Positions 10,651 to 22,401 of a DNA stretch of 64,000 nt are shown here, piece by piece; positions within the stretch are counted from its first letter, which is position 1, and each line of letters begins with the position of its first letter. A model generated the notes under the pieces. The model was given only the letters and a program-made list of their open reading frames with translations. It had not been told where the DNA came from and did no database searches. The translations under genes and the position numbers were made by a program. Source of the stretch: Ilex aquifolium (taxonomy: Eukaryota > Streptophyta > Magnoliopsida > Aquifoliales > Aquifoliaceae); the NCBI GenBank assembly GCA_951799425.1, contig OX637409.1, positions 15,975,460-16,039,459 of the forward strand. The letters run 5' to 3'.

Positions 10651-11528
10651 TTAGGGGTCGTTTGATAACGTTTTTGTTTTCGCGTTTTGAAAAAAATTAA
10701 AAACAGAGATAATTTTTGTCTCTGGTTTGTGATAAAAAACTAAAATATAAAACATGTTTGGCAGTCATTTTTTTTTATCAAATTATGAGAATAAAAACAA
10801 AAAATATGTTTGGTAACTACTTCAAATTTTATCCTAAATATGCTTGGTATCTATTTGGCAATTAAATCTCAAATGGGATTTCAACAATCCCAAATGAAAA
10901 TTCAATCAGTTGCAAATGATAATTTAATCCCAAATGACAATTCAATCAACTTAAATGATTCAACACTCATATACACACACACACACACACACATAATGAA
11001 CACAACAAACACATACATACACAGACTCAACACAACACAACGAAGATCTGTGCATATATATGCACAACTTCATGGTTTCACAGAGAAAAGGGAGAGAGGA
11101 GAGAGGAGAGAGGAGAGAGGAGAGAGGAGAGAGATGCAACGATGGGGAGGAGAGAGGCAACGATAGGTTTCTCTGTATCGTTTGGTGGTCTGATACAGAG
11201 AAATGAGAGAGGAGAGAGGCAGAGAGAGGAGAGAGGGATGAAATGAGTTTTTATACTTCAACAAAAAAAAAACCTTGTTTTGCTTTTAAGAGGAGTCGAA
11301 GTCCGAATCTCATTAATTCCTCACCCTTTTTGCGCGTGTTGTCTTTGTTTTTGGTGTTTCTTGGAACATTTTTTTTTTGTTCCCATTTTTTTGTTTTTGT
11401 ATCAAACAACTAATATTAAAAAAAAAAATAAAAACAGTACACAAACATATTTTTGTTTTCATTTTTGATAAAAATTGAAAACAAAAACACAAAACACAAG
11501 ACAAAGACAATTACCAAACAACCCCTTA
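10651..11528. mobile_element. PIF/Harbinger-like MITE with microsatellites
   Basis: The element 10654-11525 begins GGGGTCGTTTG and ends CAAACAACCCC. It is flanked by TTA on both sides (10651-10653, 11526-11528), the target duplication of PIF/Harbinger. The outer 150 bases on each side are broadly inverted copies rich in AAAACAAAAA. The middle holds an (AC)n run near 10975-10992 and a GAGAGAGG minisatellite near 11088-11135. No transposase is encoded. Confidence 0.75.
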
Positions 11529-11589
11529 GTGTCCATTAAATAAATTTTGGGGGGGTATTATTGAGTTTTGTGTGGGTAAATCTTTACTG

Positions 11590-11887
11590 TGTGTTTGGTA
11601 TGGTGGAAAATTGGGTGGATGAAAAGTGGAGGGTGGAAAATGTGAGGGAAGAAAAGTTTTTTTATTATTTGGTTTGAAAGGAAAAGGTGATGGAAAGGAA
11701 ATATATATATTTGATAATATAGCTAATTAATGCTTTGAACTTTTATATCATTGTAAAAATTATTTTTTTATTTAAGGGTATAATAGTAAATTAAAAGTAT
11801 TTACTTTTGCTTTCCTTTCCTTTCCTTTTTCTTCTAATACCAAAATGGAAAGGTTATTCTTCCATCTTTTCATCCATTAAACCAAAC
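11590..11887. mobile_element. Small MITE, inverted TGTTTGGT ends
   Basis: The left end TGTTTGGTATGGTGG...GGATGAAAAG is answered on the right by CTTTTCATCCATTAAACCAAACA. It is AT-rich inside and noncoding. A target duplication could not be defined, so the exact ends are approximate. Confidence 0.5.
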
Positions 11888-12150
11888 AAAATGAAAGAAA
11901 AATGATTTCCTTCCTTCATGTATGGTCTTGTGTAGAGAGAGAGAGAGTCACGTGAGAGACGGATGAAATGCGGGAGAAGAGAATCGTGGGGAGAGAAAAA
12001 AATTAGCTTTGTATCCATTGTTGTATCTACGTGGCTATTCTTGAATGGCTGCCCGTAAGGCCACTGGTTTACGGGTAAGCCGTATGAATTAAATCCCAAA
12101 AGTAAAACCAAGCACAGAAAAATCGTCTACACAACCGAAACTCCCATCTG

Positions 12151-14109
12151 ATGTGGGCGTTTCAGACTCCCCAAATTGTCCAACCAACTTACCTTCCAAT
12201 ACACCTCCACTATACACCTCGCGCCTCCTCCAAACACCCAATCTCCGTCACTAGCCGCCCATCAACCATCGCCACCAGTAACAACCACTTAATCCAATCC
12301 CTCTGCAAAAAGGGCAACCTTAAACAAGCCCTTCAACTCCTTGCTCACGAGCCCAACCCCACCCAGCACACTTACGAGCTTTTAATACTCTCTTGTGCGG
12401 ACCAAAGCTCTCTGTCCGATGCCCAAACCGTTCACAACAAACTTATCGGTGATGGGTTCGAGCAAGATTCTTTTTTGGCCACTAAACTCATCAACATGTA
12501 CTGTGAATTGGATTGTATGGACCATGCACGCCAGGTGTTTGATAAAATCTACAATAGGACCATATATGTTTGGAACGCACTCTTTCGGGCTTTAACCTTA
12601 AAGGGTCATGGTGAAGAGGTGTTAAATTTGTATCGGAGAATGAATCAAACTGGAATCGCATCTGATAGATTTACGTACACTTACGTGCTCAAGGCTTGTG
12701 TTGCTTCAGAGTCGTTTGTCTCGTTGCTTCAAGAGGGAAAGGAAATTCATGCCCATATTTTACGACATGGGTATGAGAGCTATGTTCATATTATGACTAC
12801 TTTGGTGGATGTGTATGCAAGATTTGGATGTGTAGAGTATGCAAGTTATGTATTTAATAACATGCCCGTGAAAAATGTGGTTTCATGGAGCGCTATGATT
12901 GCATGCTATGCAAAAAATGGGAGGCCGTTTGAAGCATTGGAATTTTTTCGTGAAATGATGCTTGAGACCCATGATTTATTGCCTAATTCGGTGACAATGG
13001 TTAGTGTGCTTCAAGCTTGTGCGGCACTTGCTGCTCTGGAGCAAGGGAAGTTGATACATGGGTATATACTTAGGAAAGGTCTTGATTCGATTTTGCCTGT
13101 TATTAGTACCCTTGTGACCATGTATGCAAGATGTGGTGATCTTGAATTGGGGAGGCGCATTTTTTGTCAAATGTATAAGAGAGATGTTGTGTCTTGGAAT
13201 GCCATGATTTCGAGCTATGGAATTCATGGGTTTGGAGCAAAAGCCATTGAAGTTTTTAAAGAAATGGTGTACCATGGAGTCTCACCAAGTCCCATATCAT
13301 TTGTTAGTCTTTTGGGAGCTTGTAGCCATGCAGGGCTTGTTGAGGAGGGTAAAATTTTGTTTGAATCTATGGTTAAAGAGTATAGGATATACCCTAGTGT
13401 AGAGCATTATGCTTGTATGGTTGATCTTCTTGGTCGAGCCAATCGACTAGATGAAGCAGCTAAGATTATAGAAGGTATGCGGATTGAACCAGGACCTAAA
13501 GTTTGGGGTTCTCTTCTGGGATCATGTAGGATTCATTGCAATGTCGAGCTTGCGGACAGGGCAAGCAGGAGGCTTTTTGAGCTTGAACCTGCAAATGCTG
13601 GGAACTACGTACTTTTGGCCGACATCTATGCAGAAGCTAAGATGTGGGATGATGTAAAAAGAGTGAAGAAACTTTTAGAGGCACGGGGACTGCAGAAGGT
13701 ACCCGGTTGCAGTTGGATTGAAGTTAAAAGGAAAATTTACTCACTCACATCAGTTGACGAGTTAAACCCCCAGATTGAACAAATCCATGCATTATTGCTG
13801 AAACTTTCAATGGAGATGAAAGAGAAAGGTTATGTTCCTGAAACCAAAGTTGTGCTCTATGATCTTGGTACAGAGGAGAAAGAACGAATTTTATTGGGCC
13901 ACAGTGAAAAACTTGCAGTTGCCTTCGGATTGATTAATAGCAATAAAAGGGATGCTATCAGGATCACCAAGAACTTAAGGTTATGCGAAGATTGTCACAC
14001 TTTTACCAAGTTCATTTCAAAGTTTGCAGGTCGAGAGATTTTAGTTCGAGATGTGAATCGCCTTCACCACTTCAAAAATGGGGTTTGTTCTTGTGAGGAT
14101 TACTGGTAA
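12151..14109 (+). CDS. CRR2: PLS-DYW pentatricopeptide repeat protein, CRR2-like
   Basis: This intronless 652-residue gene is full length for its family. A chloroplast-type N-terminus rich in Ser/Thr/Pro is followed by PPR units (for example TYELLILSCA, YVWNALFRAL, NVVSWSAMIACYAKNG, DVVSWNAMISSYG). An E domain comes next (GPKVWGSLLGSCRIH near 450) and then a full DYW domain. In the DYW domain HSE is at 584-586, CEDCH at 612-616, and the protein ends CSCEDYW, so the zinc and catalytic residues of the deaminase fold are present. From memory the sequence fits Arabidopsis CRR2, needed for processing between rps7 and ndhB in plastid RNA and so for the NDH complex. Assignment of orthology is inference; family membership is certain. 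It has open sequence on both sides and no sign of damage. Confidence 0.92.
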   Translation: MWAFQTPQIVQPTYLPIHLHYTPRASSKHPISVTSRPSTIATSNNHLIQSLCKKGNLKQALQLLAHEPNPTQHTYELLILSCADQSSLSDAQTVHNKLIGDGFEQDSFLATKLINMYCELDCMDHARQVFDKIYNRTIYVWNALFRALTLKGHGEEVLNLYRRMNQTGIASDRFTYTYVLKACVASESFVSLLQEGKEIHAHILRHGYESYVHIMTTLVDVYARFGCVEYASYVFNNMPVKNVVSWSAMIACYAKNGRPFEALEFFREMMLETHDLLPNSVTMVSVLQACAALAALEQGKLIHGYILRKGLDSILPVISTLVTMYARCGDLELGRRIFCQMYKRDVVSWNAMISSYGIHGFGAKAIEVFKEMVYHGVSPSPISFVSLLGACSHAGLVEEGKILFESMVKEYRIYPSVEHYACMVDLLGRANRLDEAAKIIEGMRIEPGPKVWGSLLGSCRIHCNVELADRASRRLFELEPANAGNYVLLADIYAEAKMWDDVKRVKKLLEARGLQKVPGCSWIEVKRKIYSLTSVDELNPQIEQIHALLLKLSMEMKEKGYVPETKVVLYDLGTEEKERILLGHSEKLAVAFGLINSNKRDAIRITKNLRLCEDCHTFTKFISKFAGREILVRDVNRLHHFKNGVCSCEDYW

Positions 14110-14577
14110 CCTCCTAGCAATATTCTCATCCTCATTCTTTTGCCATAATTTTGTCCTCTGTACATTCGACGCAGCTTTATGAGTAATCATCTTACCATCA
14201 TTTATTATATTTCTTAGACCTTGTGTTGACAGACAATATTGCCTCTAATACTTTGAGTTTGCCCAGAAATTTGTGTTAGATTCAACATACATATGACGAG
14301 CAAGACCACTGCCAAATTGCCATTGATTAGCCTCACAGATCTTTTAGTCTAGTCCAAAATGGATAATATTGTATAACGCAGGTCAAACAGTAGCCTCAGC
14401 TCATGCAGTCGTCCAGCACCTCCCCCAGCAAGCCATTGAAGCCTATACATCATTCATTCACTCAAAACAATCAATCTCAAATATTACACAGAAGTTAAAA
14501 TGGCTAAAATATAATTACTCAAACTTAAAGTGTTTTACGAAATTTGCACCAGTCTATTTACCAGTCTGCTGCATAAT
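14110..14577. other. 3' flank of the CRR2-like gene
   Basis: Noncoding, with likely 3' UTR up to about 14350. No further gene seen. Confidence 0.6.
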
Positions 14578-14840
14578 TTTTTTTTTTTTTGTGGTTCATG
14601 CCTTATTTGGAAAATTTTTGTGCTTCAGAGCCGACGTCTACGGCGGCCCACTGACATTGGTCTAACGGTAGTCTTTTCTCTTTTTGGGCTTTACTCACCC
14701 ACCAGTATCTAAGGCGATAGTACTATGCTCATACATAATAATAAGATATTTTAATCCAGCTTATAGGTAATCCCTTCAGTGAATCGAACTCATGACGTGA
14801 GGGTTGCTCTTATACTAATTTTTATGAACCTAACAGTTAA
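14578..14840 (-). mobile_element. Possible tRNA-derived SINE
   Basis: On the - strand a perfect box A pattern TAGTATAAGAG (14808-14818) is followed by a near box B AGTTCGATTCA (14780-14790). The - strand end of the segment is an A-run (T-run at 14578-14591 on +). The box spacing is shorter than in a tRNA, so this is tentative. Confidence 0.45.
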
Positions 14841-15383
14841 TCCAAAAACTCCAAGACTTGTGAGAGGTTAGAGTTTGTAACTATTTGAACATGACATTGA
14901 ATCACTGACAAAATATAAACTTAGGATCTTTGTGGACATTACATGATTCATTTGATGGGTGCTATAAGAACATATGATTTTTATTGTATTAACTTTGTAG
15001 TTTATAATTTTAAAACTAGATATTATTCTTATTAAAAAGAACATGATACTAACTATAAAAAAAAATACACAGCAAGACCTCAACATAACACAACACAACT
15101 CAATTGGGACCAACTCCCACAAAAAAACAAAAGCTTCTTGTTGTAAGAGAACTTTGTATATAATCCCAAAGCCTTTTCTTTCGATGCATCCTTCAAGATT
15201 ACATTACTTAAAACTTTTAGAGAATGCCAGAGGGTTTTCTTTCCATGTACCCTTAAAAATTACATTCATTTCCCACTAATGCTCAATTAAAAGCAGCAGT
15301 TAACTACCCTTAATGGCTTAATCTATAAAAACCAGAACAAATGAACGGTCAAGTTGCCTACCACCTTACCACATCCATCACCT

Positions 15384-15866
15384 ATGGAAACTGGTTTTGT
15401 ACCCCTCCTCATCTTCTTCTTCCTCCTCATGGCCTCATCACCAGGAATCAGTGCCACCACGCTCTCGGACTCCACGCCCCCAGACACGGCGCCTCTGAAA
15501 ACACAGTTTGTGTGGGAACCCATAGAGATAACCAACATGGGTCAATCCGAGTACTTCGTATCGTGCGGTCCGGATGAGTTTGTGAACATATTGGCTCCTC
15601 AACAGAGTATAAGCTATATGTTCAAAGTTGTTGATCCAACGATCTTGAGGTGTTTCGTACAAAAACATAACAAGAACATTCACATGAACGTTGTGGAATG
15701 GGGACCTCAAGGGGTTTTCTGTCCATTTCCTAGAAGTAGATGCAAGAATACTTGTAGGTTTAGGATAATTGATGATAGAACATATGATGTTTACGATGAA
15801 TATCAAAAGAATTGGGTACCTAGTTTGTATTCACCCGAAAGTACCAGCCAACCATGTAAGGAATAA
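15384..15866 (+). CDS. Secreted S-protein homologue (plant self-incompatibility S1 family)
   Basis: I chose the ATG at 15384 because upstream in-frame sequence lacks an ATG. The product is 160 residues, the usual size for the family. Residues 1 to 24 are a signal peptide (METGFVPLLIFFFLLMASSPGISA). The mature part has the S1-type pattern of a strand near VWEPIEITNM, VSCGPDEF, a YMFKV strand and paired cysteines (about 60, 90, 112, 119, 123). Family members are small secreted proteins; poppy PrsS is the pollen-rejection ligand, but most homologues have no known role. The match is by pattern and is diverged, so other small secreted cysteine proteins cannot be excluded. No neighbouring partner gene is visible. 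Confidence 0.6.
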   Translation: METGFVPLLIFFFLLMASSPGISATTLSDSTPPDTAPLKTQFVWEPIEITNMGQSEYFVSCGPDEFVNILAPQQSISYMFKVVDPTILRCFVQKHNKNIHMNVVEWGPQGVFCPFPRSRCKNTCRFRIIDDRTYDVYDEYQKNWVPSLYSPESTSQPCKE

Positions 15867-16898
15867 AATGGACTCTAATGAGCTAGTCCTTAATTTGCTT
15901 CAAAAAATTTGTAATAGACATGAACATTTCGTGTCCAATCACTAGTTTATTTTATTTGCAAGTTTTTTAGAAGTATTTTTTGAATATTATTACAATTAAA
16001 AAAACAAAATGCAATATTTGTTTAACACCAATTTTTTTTTTTTAAAGCAATAAAGTTGAGTGACTATGGTATTGAAAACATGGCTGTTCAATTTCCTCTC
16101 TTCTCCATAGTTGCTGGGCGATCCTCCTAACAAGATAACTTCAACTATCAGATCAGACTTAGCTAACAAACATCTCGACAATTTGAAAAAATTGAGTATC
16201 TTAACATTTATATTTCATATGGTACATATTTTATGTTCTAACTCAATTTCACCAACTACTTTCCAATTGGGTCTTAATTTAACTTGTAACTCATCAAAGT
16301 ATTGTCAATTTAAAATCAGAAATTATTGATAGCTTTGAATCGAAAAAAGAGAAAATTTTTAATGGGTTTAACATACTGCAGTGTCATATAGTATTTGATG
16401 GGGACTACAATCAATTTAAAGATCATAATAAATTAAATTAACAATTAAATCAATAAATTAGATTCCAATAACATATCTTTTCAAAATATCGTATGAATTA
16501 GTTCTAACATTTATAGAAGAAAGGAGGACCAGCTGTCCTTGTTTATCGCCACATTGAAATTGCAAACCCAAGGCCACCTCGCAAGTTCACGGAATCAGGA
16601 GGCCGGCAGGTGCACATCACGGTACACATGGACTCCTCTTGCACAAGTCATTGGTTGGTTTCTTCTGTGTTTTTTTGTTGATTGAATAATAAAATAATAG
16701 GAAAAACTTCATTTTTTTTTATACTTAAAAATGAGATACAAGAAAGAAGTCAAAGGAGACTAATACGTTACATCAACTACTCCTACTCCTACTCCTACTC
16801 CTATTTGGAGTGCACCTATTCTTACTCTTCCTTGATCCTCGAGAAATTGTTTCCTAACTGTCAGAGGCAGGTTTGAGCCTTCAATAATTTCCTGGAAT
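15867..16898. other. Intergenic
   Basis: AT-rich and noncoding. A short (CTACTC)n run lies at about 16779-16802. No gene seen. Confidence 0.6.
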
Positions 16899-17038
16899 TA
16901 GGGCTGTTAATCAAGCCAAGCTTAAACATTTTTTTAGGCTCATTTATGTATAAATAGTCAAATGAGCCAGCTCGTTTATGTATAAATTAGGCTTGAATTA
17001 GATTCGAATTCAGCTCGATTATCACCCCTACCTGGAAT
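16891..17038. mobile_element. hAT MITE, small copy
   Basis: The element 16899-17030 (132 bp) starts TAGGGCTGTTAATC and ends GATTATCACCCCTA. The 8-bp target CCTGGAAT is duplicated exactly at 16891-16898 and 17031-17038, as for hAT. It belongs to the same family as 61679-61986 and shares the GAGCC/GAGCT-rich interior. Confidence 0.85.
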
Positions 17039-17066
17039 TGAGTCCTCAGCCCCCCATTCACACCCC

Positions 17067-17265
17067 TTGTAAAATGAAAAATGTTACATAATCCAAATAA
17101 AACTCAAAAGTTAAAACTCAAATGTATATCATCCCTTGAATGAGTGTGAGATGAGTGGGTCCCACTGAAAAAATTAATGAGACTCACTCATCCAAGGGAT
17201 GATATGCATTTGAATTACAATTTTTTGGGTTTCATTTAAGTTTTGTAGCATTGCTATTGTAAAAT
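17067..17265. mobile_element. Mutator-type foldback MITE
   Basis: The element 17076-17256 (181 bp) is nearly all inverted repeat. The arms meet near 17160-17180, with CATCCCTTG on the left answered by CAAGGGATG on the right. The 9-bp TTGTAAAAT is duplicated at 17067-17075 and 17257-17265, the size made by Mutator-like transposases. Confidence 0.8.
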
Positions 17266-20200
17266 ACCCTATTTTAAACAACACCTCTGTACTATCGAAA
17301 ATTTTACTACACTCCCTCCTAGTTAATATGTTTGTTTTATTCATACTCCACCGTCAATAGATGTTACAAGCAAACAAAAAGGTCGATGATGTCACGTAGA
17401 ATTCTTTACAAAATACCCATTTTACCCTTCCTCCAAGATCCAATAACCTACTTGCATAACCCACAACTCTCTCTCTCCTAGATAGCTTTCGGTCTATCTT
17501 ATCAAAAGTCTTCTTCCACCCAAAGCCTGAACTCACTTCATAGCACCTTCCTACAACCCCTTGCGATAGATCGTCTCCTAAACCCATCCCACATCCAAGA
17601 CTCCATTTCAATTACATTCATTAGCATCTTCTTCCTCTCTGACACAGAAACCTTTTACATCCCAAACATTGTCACCAACCATCGTTACCTACATTAATTC
17701 TCACACACATATACACACAGCCACACAGTACACACACTCTACCATCAAACAATGACCAATACCCGTGACTAGTCCACCACCTCATGCCTACACAAAAAAT
17801 ATGAAACCCCTAATTGTACCCAAATTACCATCATCACTGTGAAATCAATTCAATGGCGAAAAACTAATTAAGCAAAATCGTAACCAATTATTTATATAAA
17901 CATCACACAGATATATACATAGAGCGAGATAGGGAATTGTTCATTAGCCCCCAAATTCTTTGCATCCTTAGCAATCAATTTGTCTGCATATTCACAATCA
18001 AAATCTCTATTTATTTCTTCTCTCGCTCTTCTCTCTCACTATGCCAACGGGTAGGTAAGCTGAGAGTTTAGAGCATTTGACAATGAGGGATAATGAAAGT
18101 GGGTGATGGTTTGGTGATAGCTGATGGGGTGGGTCTTATGCAATGAAGATAGACTATGCAGAAGGATTTGCGCTAAGCTTAGTCGTAGGAATGATAGACT
18201 ATGCAGAAGGATGGGGCTGTACATATATTATACGTTAATATATTTTGTACTAGCGTCCTGTGATGCACAGGTATAGTTTTTGTTATTTTTTAATTTTTTT
18301 TTAAAAAAAAGGATAGATAAAATAATAATAATAAATTTTTTGGTAAAATTTTTTTATATAAATAAATTAAAAAAATAGTGAGTAGTTAGTAAGGAGTTGA
18401 GAGGTGATTATAAAAGATACATGATAGATGTGATTGGAAGAAGCCTTAGTATGACAATTTAAAAAATCATAACTCTAGAATAACATATATATATATATTA
18501 TATAATATATTTTTATTATAAAGAAAGTGTATAATAATATATTATATACTAAAATATTGTATAACTAGTTATTACCTGTGCCTGAAGGCACATAATAATA
18601 AAAAATGATAAACAATAAACATATTTGTATTCATATCCAAAATCAAATCACAAACATAGAGAAGAGATAAAGGAATTTAAGCATCGGTTTGTAGTGGGGG
18701 TGAGAGGTGGTGGGCGGTGGTGGTGGGCGGTAGTGGTGGTGGTGGTAGGAGAAGGCGATGGTTGTGGTGGGTGACAATGACCGTGGTGGCGGCGGCGGTG
18801 AGGCTGGCGGCGGCGACGGCGACTGCGGCGGTGGCGGTAGTGGTGGGGCGATTTTAAACACTATTTTTTTTTAAAGTATTTATGAGAAATAATTTTTAAA
18901 AAATCACTCCAAACACACCCTTAGGGGCCAATTTTTCCTATTAAATTTAGGGTGTTAATATTAGCCATTAGATTAACTTTAAAGTAAAATTTAAAGCAAT
19001 CTCAACCGCGAATAGCAAAAGTCATTTTGTTTATCTTTTGAGATTTGAATTGTAAGCTACTTTATTATATAGATATATCTATTATATATATGTATTATAT
19101 ATTAAATGGATAATATATGAGATTGTCAAGGTTAACATGGTCGAATAAAAAGTTATGTTGCATCCATCAGTCGACAAACTCTTATAGGGATGTTAATAAA
19201 ATTTCAAGTAATACAAGGGGTATGTTTGAAGATAAGGTATTTTATAGGGGGTGTAAGTGAAGTTTTCCCTAAAATAAATTATCATTTGTTTCAAAACATC
19301 ACAATACACGTTTATTAAAAAGAAAAAATGAAAAACATTACTAAATAATTTTTCCAATTTTTTTATTTTCTTTTGTTTTTAATCATGTTACAAGAAGTAT
19401 AAACAATATTGAAAAATCCTAAGCAAAAAGATAGAGATATGGATCACCATCTTTGTTATAAATAATGAGTGAGAGTTCCAACAATGACCATTTGATATAA
19501 CTATGATACAACCTTACCATCGATATATATGGTGATGGTGTGAAAAACAGAGAAGAGTGAGCTGGGAAAGTTGGGTTTGTATTACTCGAGGGAGAGAAGA
19601 AGGTTACGCTTAAGGTAATCAATTATCTATGGTATGGCAAGACTATGGCTTGCCTGTCTACACACAAGGGTGGTGTGGTCCTTACAACAATGATGGTGTG
19701 GTCTTCATAATCTATCAGAATATTTGAGAGAATATTTTGTCGTTAGAGGCTCTCTCCACTAGACGACGTGATGTGGCCTTCTAAAAATAATGAAGTGACA
19801 TTCCAGAAGTTGTCTTATTGTCCAAAGTAGGATTTGGTAGTGAGTATGCCCTTTTTTCCTTTTATGGTGATTGCTGACATGTTTGTGCCTTGGATCGTTG
19901 TAAGTCAGGTCGACTGAGTCTCAATCAAGGTCGACTGAGCCTCAATCAAGTGGTCTGAACTTCTTCCAAGCATGCTGGCTTATTCAAGGTATACAAGCTG
20001 CATATTTTCTCTTGGTATCATCATATGGTATCACCATTTAATTTCAAAACATACTATAAGACTGTTAAACTCTGGACTTGATTATTGCATAAAAAGAAAA
20101 AAATTTAGTACCGTACCCACAACTTTTACCATTTTAATGGGTGTTTTTATAACTTTTGTGGATTATTTTACAACAAAAAAATTTATTACTTTTATAGGTA

Positions 20201-20289
20201 TTTTTATCATTATTGTGGGTGTTTTTACCACTGTTATGATAACTATTTTTACTACTTTTCTTCGGTACAAAAAAAATTACCACTTTTGT
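17266..20289. other. AT-rich intergenic stretch, no gene seen
   Basis: It holds CT-rich and AT-rich low-complexity DNA and a GGT/GGC simple repeat at about 18690-18850, whose open frame is only Pro/Ser repeat. A two-copy 22-base repeat (GGTCGACTGAG...) lies near 19915-19950. Its ends (about 17268 and 19275) carry distant ACACC/GGTGT-type arms like those of the 55744-57374 element, so it may be an old, larger member of that group. Confidence 0.45.
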
Positions 20290-20985
20290 GGGTGATCCAA
20301 GTTAAGAATGATATTCCACCTAGCGTGCCAAAAGATTGTTGCACCAAAATTTGTTGTTATCAACGGAGGAAACTCAATCAGCATATAGCTTTCAAGCGAT
20401 TGTTTATGATTGATTTAATTGTCTTATTTCAGGATTTCCTTGGAAGAATTTTAAGGGGATAATCACATAATACAGAGAACTAATAAAAGATATTTTCTTC
20501 ATTAATTTAGTTGAAAGTATTTCAGTTACGAAGAAGACTGAGTTAATAACCTTGATTACAACAATAACTACTTCCTAAAATTAATCTAAAACTACTCCTA
20601 AAAATGTCCAGATTGTGGGTCTTGTGGGGATTTGAATGTATCATTTAACTTCTCCATTGTCTGCCTTTTATAGTCACAACGCTCGACGGTTCTGCCTCCA
20701 TCGACGTTATCTGGCTGGTACTTCCCAATAAGTTATTTCTCTTTTTCAAACATGGCTGTGACTGATCATCTCCCGCCTTTCTTCACATTCTGCCACGTGG
20801 CATCTTCTCAACACATTTAGACTAGCCAGATGTCAATACATCGATTATTCCTGTGATTTTGTATTTTAGGCCTAAATAATGACCCCTCATTTAGTTGGGT
20901 TTTATCTTTACTAAACCAAATGAATGAACAATCATGATTGTTGTTCTTTTAAGACATTTGAAGGGTTTTGACGGCAGAGCTATTC
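20290..20985 (-). repeat. Possible LTR and leader of an old Tat/Ogre-like element
   Basis: On the - strand the segment ends GGTGCAACA near 20338. TGGCACGCTAGGTGG (a primer-site-like stretch) follows, then a leader with ATCATTCTTAACTTGGATC that matches the leader of the gag fragment near 36150-36170 almost base for base. The far end of the LTR was not determined. Confidence 0.4.
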
Positions 20986-21249
20986 ATTTCACCCTTCTTC
21001 ATTTAATCAAGTGGTAACTCAGGAAAATGAATGGTTCGTAACTGCTTAACCCCTGGACGACAATTTAGAGTTTCTTGGCTAACTGCATTGTTCCTTCAAA
21101 CCTTTGCCCGTACCTCTCACTATCATCTTTACCCTTGACGATTTCTCTATGCTTTGTCTTTGCATCCTTGGCTGTCCTTGATGGCGTCTAAATGAAAGGT
21201 AGACCATCCCTCTTCTGCCAATCTTCCTCTAGTTTTTGCTTACTGAACC

Positions 21250-22358
21250 TGTGCGTACAGATTTTTGCACAATATAAATGTTCGAGCAGAAGCAGGACTA
21301 GGGTGAACTCGTCTTGACCATTGACGTCGAATCCTAGCGATGAAGTGGATTGGCGTGACGTAGGCCAAAAGGAACTGGTTGGATTGACGGTGGCTCCTCC
21401 TTGTGGAACGGTTGAACCAAGCCTCACAAACGGCGTTGGATTCCGGCTTCTCCTGGACAAGAAGAGAAGAGTTAGAAGGGTGCCGGAGTGTCTCCGGCGT
21501 TTCCCCTCCGACGGACAAGTCAGTAGTCGTTTTTGAGAGGGAGAGTATTCGGAGCACACTTGTTTGCATGTATTGCGTACCTTCGATTTGCCTCTCAGAG
21601 GGCTATTTATACCTTTGTTGGTAGTAATCATTGCGGGCTAGTGCACAGTAGGAGATGTCAGTCATGGGGAAGCGTTTTTCCCCTTTTGCAGAGATATTTG
21701 AAGGCTCTTAACTGTTCGGAGTCCCGACCAATCAATGCCCCTTCCCTCGGGCGCCCGAGCAATAAATGCTCTTATCCCTATGCAAATGTATTGAATGCTT
21801 GATCTTCGTAGCACTTAATGCGCCCCTTTCCGGGCTATCCCAGTCATCAAGGACATCCCATCATACTGAATGTTTATTAAATGATCCCCCGTATACCCGG
21901 ACAATGACTGGGACCTTTGTGTAAAGCTATGTACTGCTCTGCTCACAGTACTACGTGTCCTTATCCCCTTGGTTGCCAACTCTGCTTACTCTGCCTGCCT
22001 TACTGAGTTGACGGAAAGGACAAGCCAGTGACTCCTTCCTCGCCTTAGTCTCCATAAGCCGAAGACGTCGGGGAGCTTTTGGAGCCGAGATGACGTGTAC
22101 CGGGCCTTGTATCCCGAGAAGACATATGCGCCGAGGACACGTGTGAGATGAGGCAGCACCGAGGTTCATTGAGTGCCGAGATTACGTGTCATCAATCTAA
22201 ACCACCCAGTGGTATCCGGACGCCGAGGACACGTGTCACCATTCTAGTACCGGGATCACACGACGCCGAGGACGTGTGTCGTGACATCAGTCGTCGGAGC
22301 ACAGTGATCCCCCGAGAACACGTGTTACCATCTGCTGAACCCACAGAATGTCCCATCA
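21250..22358 (-). repeat. 3' LTR of young Tat element
   Basis: 1109 bp, TG...CA. On the - strand U3 begins at 22358. U3 holds repeated GCCGAG(G)ACACGTGT units between about 22080 and 22330. A TATAAATAG box lies near 21602-21610 on the - strand. Confidence 0.95.
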
Positions 22359-22401
22359 ACTGCCCCCCAGCCCTTGGCCTTCGTACGACAGAGGACACGT
22401 G
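22080..22401. promoter_or_regulatory. G-box/ABRE-like array in U3 and just outside it
   Basis: CACGTG occurs at 22138-22143, 22230-22235, 22319-22324 and 22396-22401. ACGTGT variants lie between them (for example 22272-22277). Most are embedded in a GCCGAGGACACGTGTC-like unit. CACGTG is palindromic and is bound by plant bZIP and bHLH factors. The array lies upstream of the antisense gene's TATA box and is also part of the U3 that would drive the genomic RNA. Confidence 0.65.
22359..22376 (-). other. Polypurine tract of young Tat element
   Basis: The - strand reads GGGCTGGGGGGCAGT right before the 3' LTR start TGATGGGACA. Confidence 0.75.

Noticed and set aside
10960-11264. ORFs on both strands with Ser/Leu or Arg/Glu repeats
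   Set aside because: They translate the AC and GAGAGAGG simple repeats inside the Harbinger-like MITE.
14760-14830. A tRNA gene
   Set aside because: Box A and box B are only about 17 bases apart and there is no cloverleaf or acceptor stem. A SINE remnant fits better.
18643-18861. - strand ORF of proline and serine repeats
   Set aside because: It is a translation of a GGT/GGC simple repeat with no start context or domain.
17266-19275. A single 2-kb foldback element like 55744-57374
   Set aside because: The ends share only short ACACC/GGTGT patterns and no target duplication was found. Left as a possibility in the region note.
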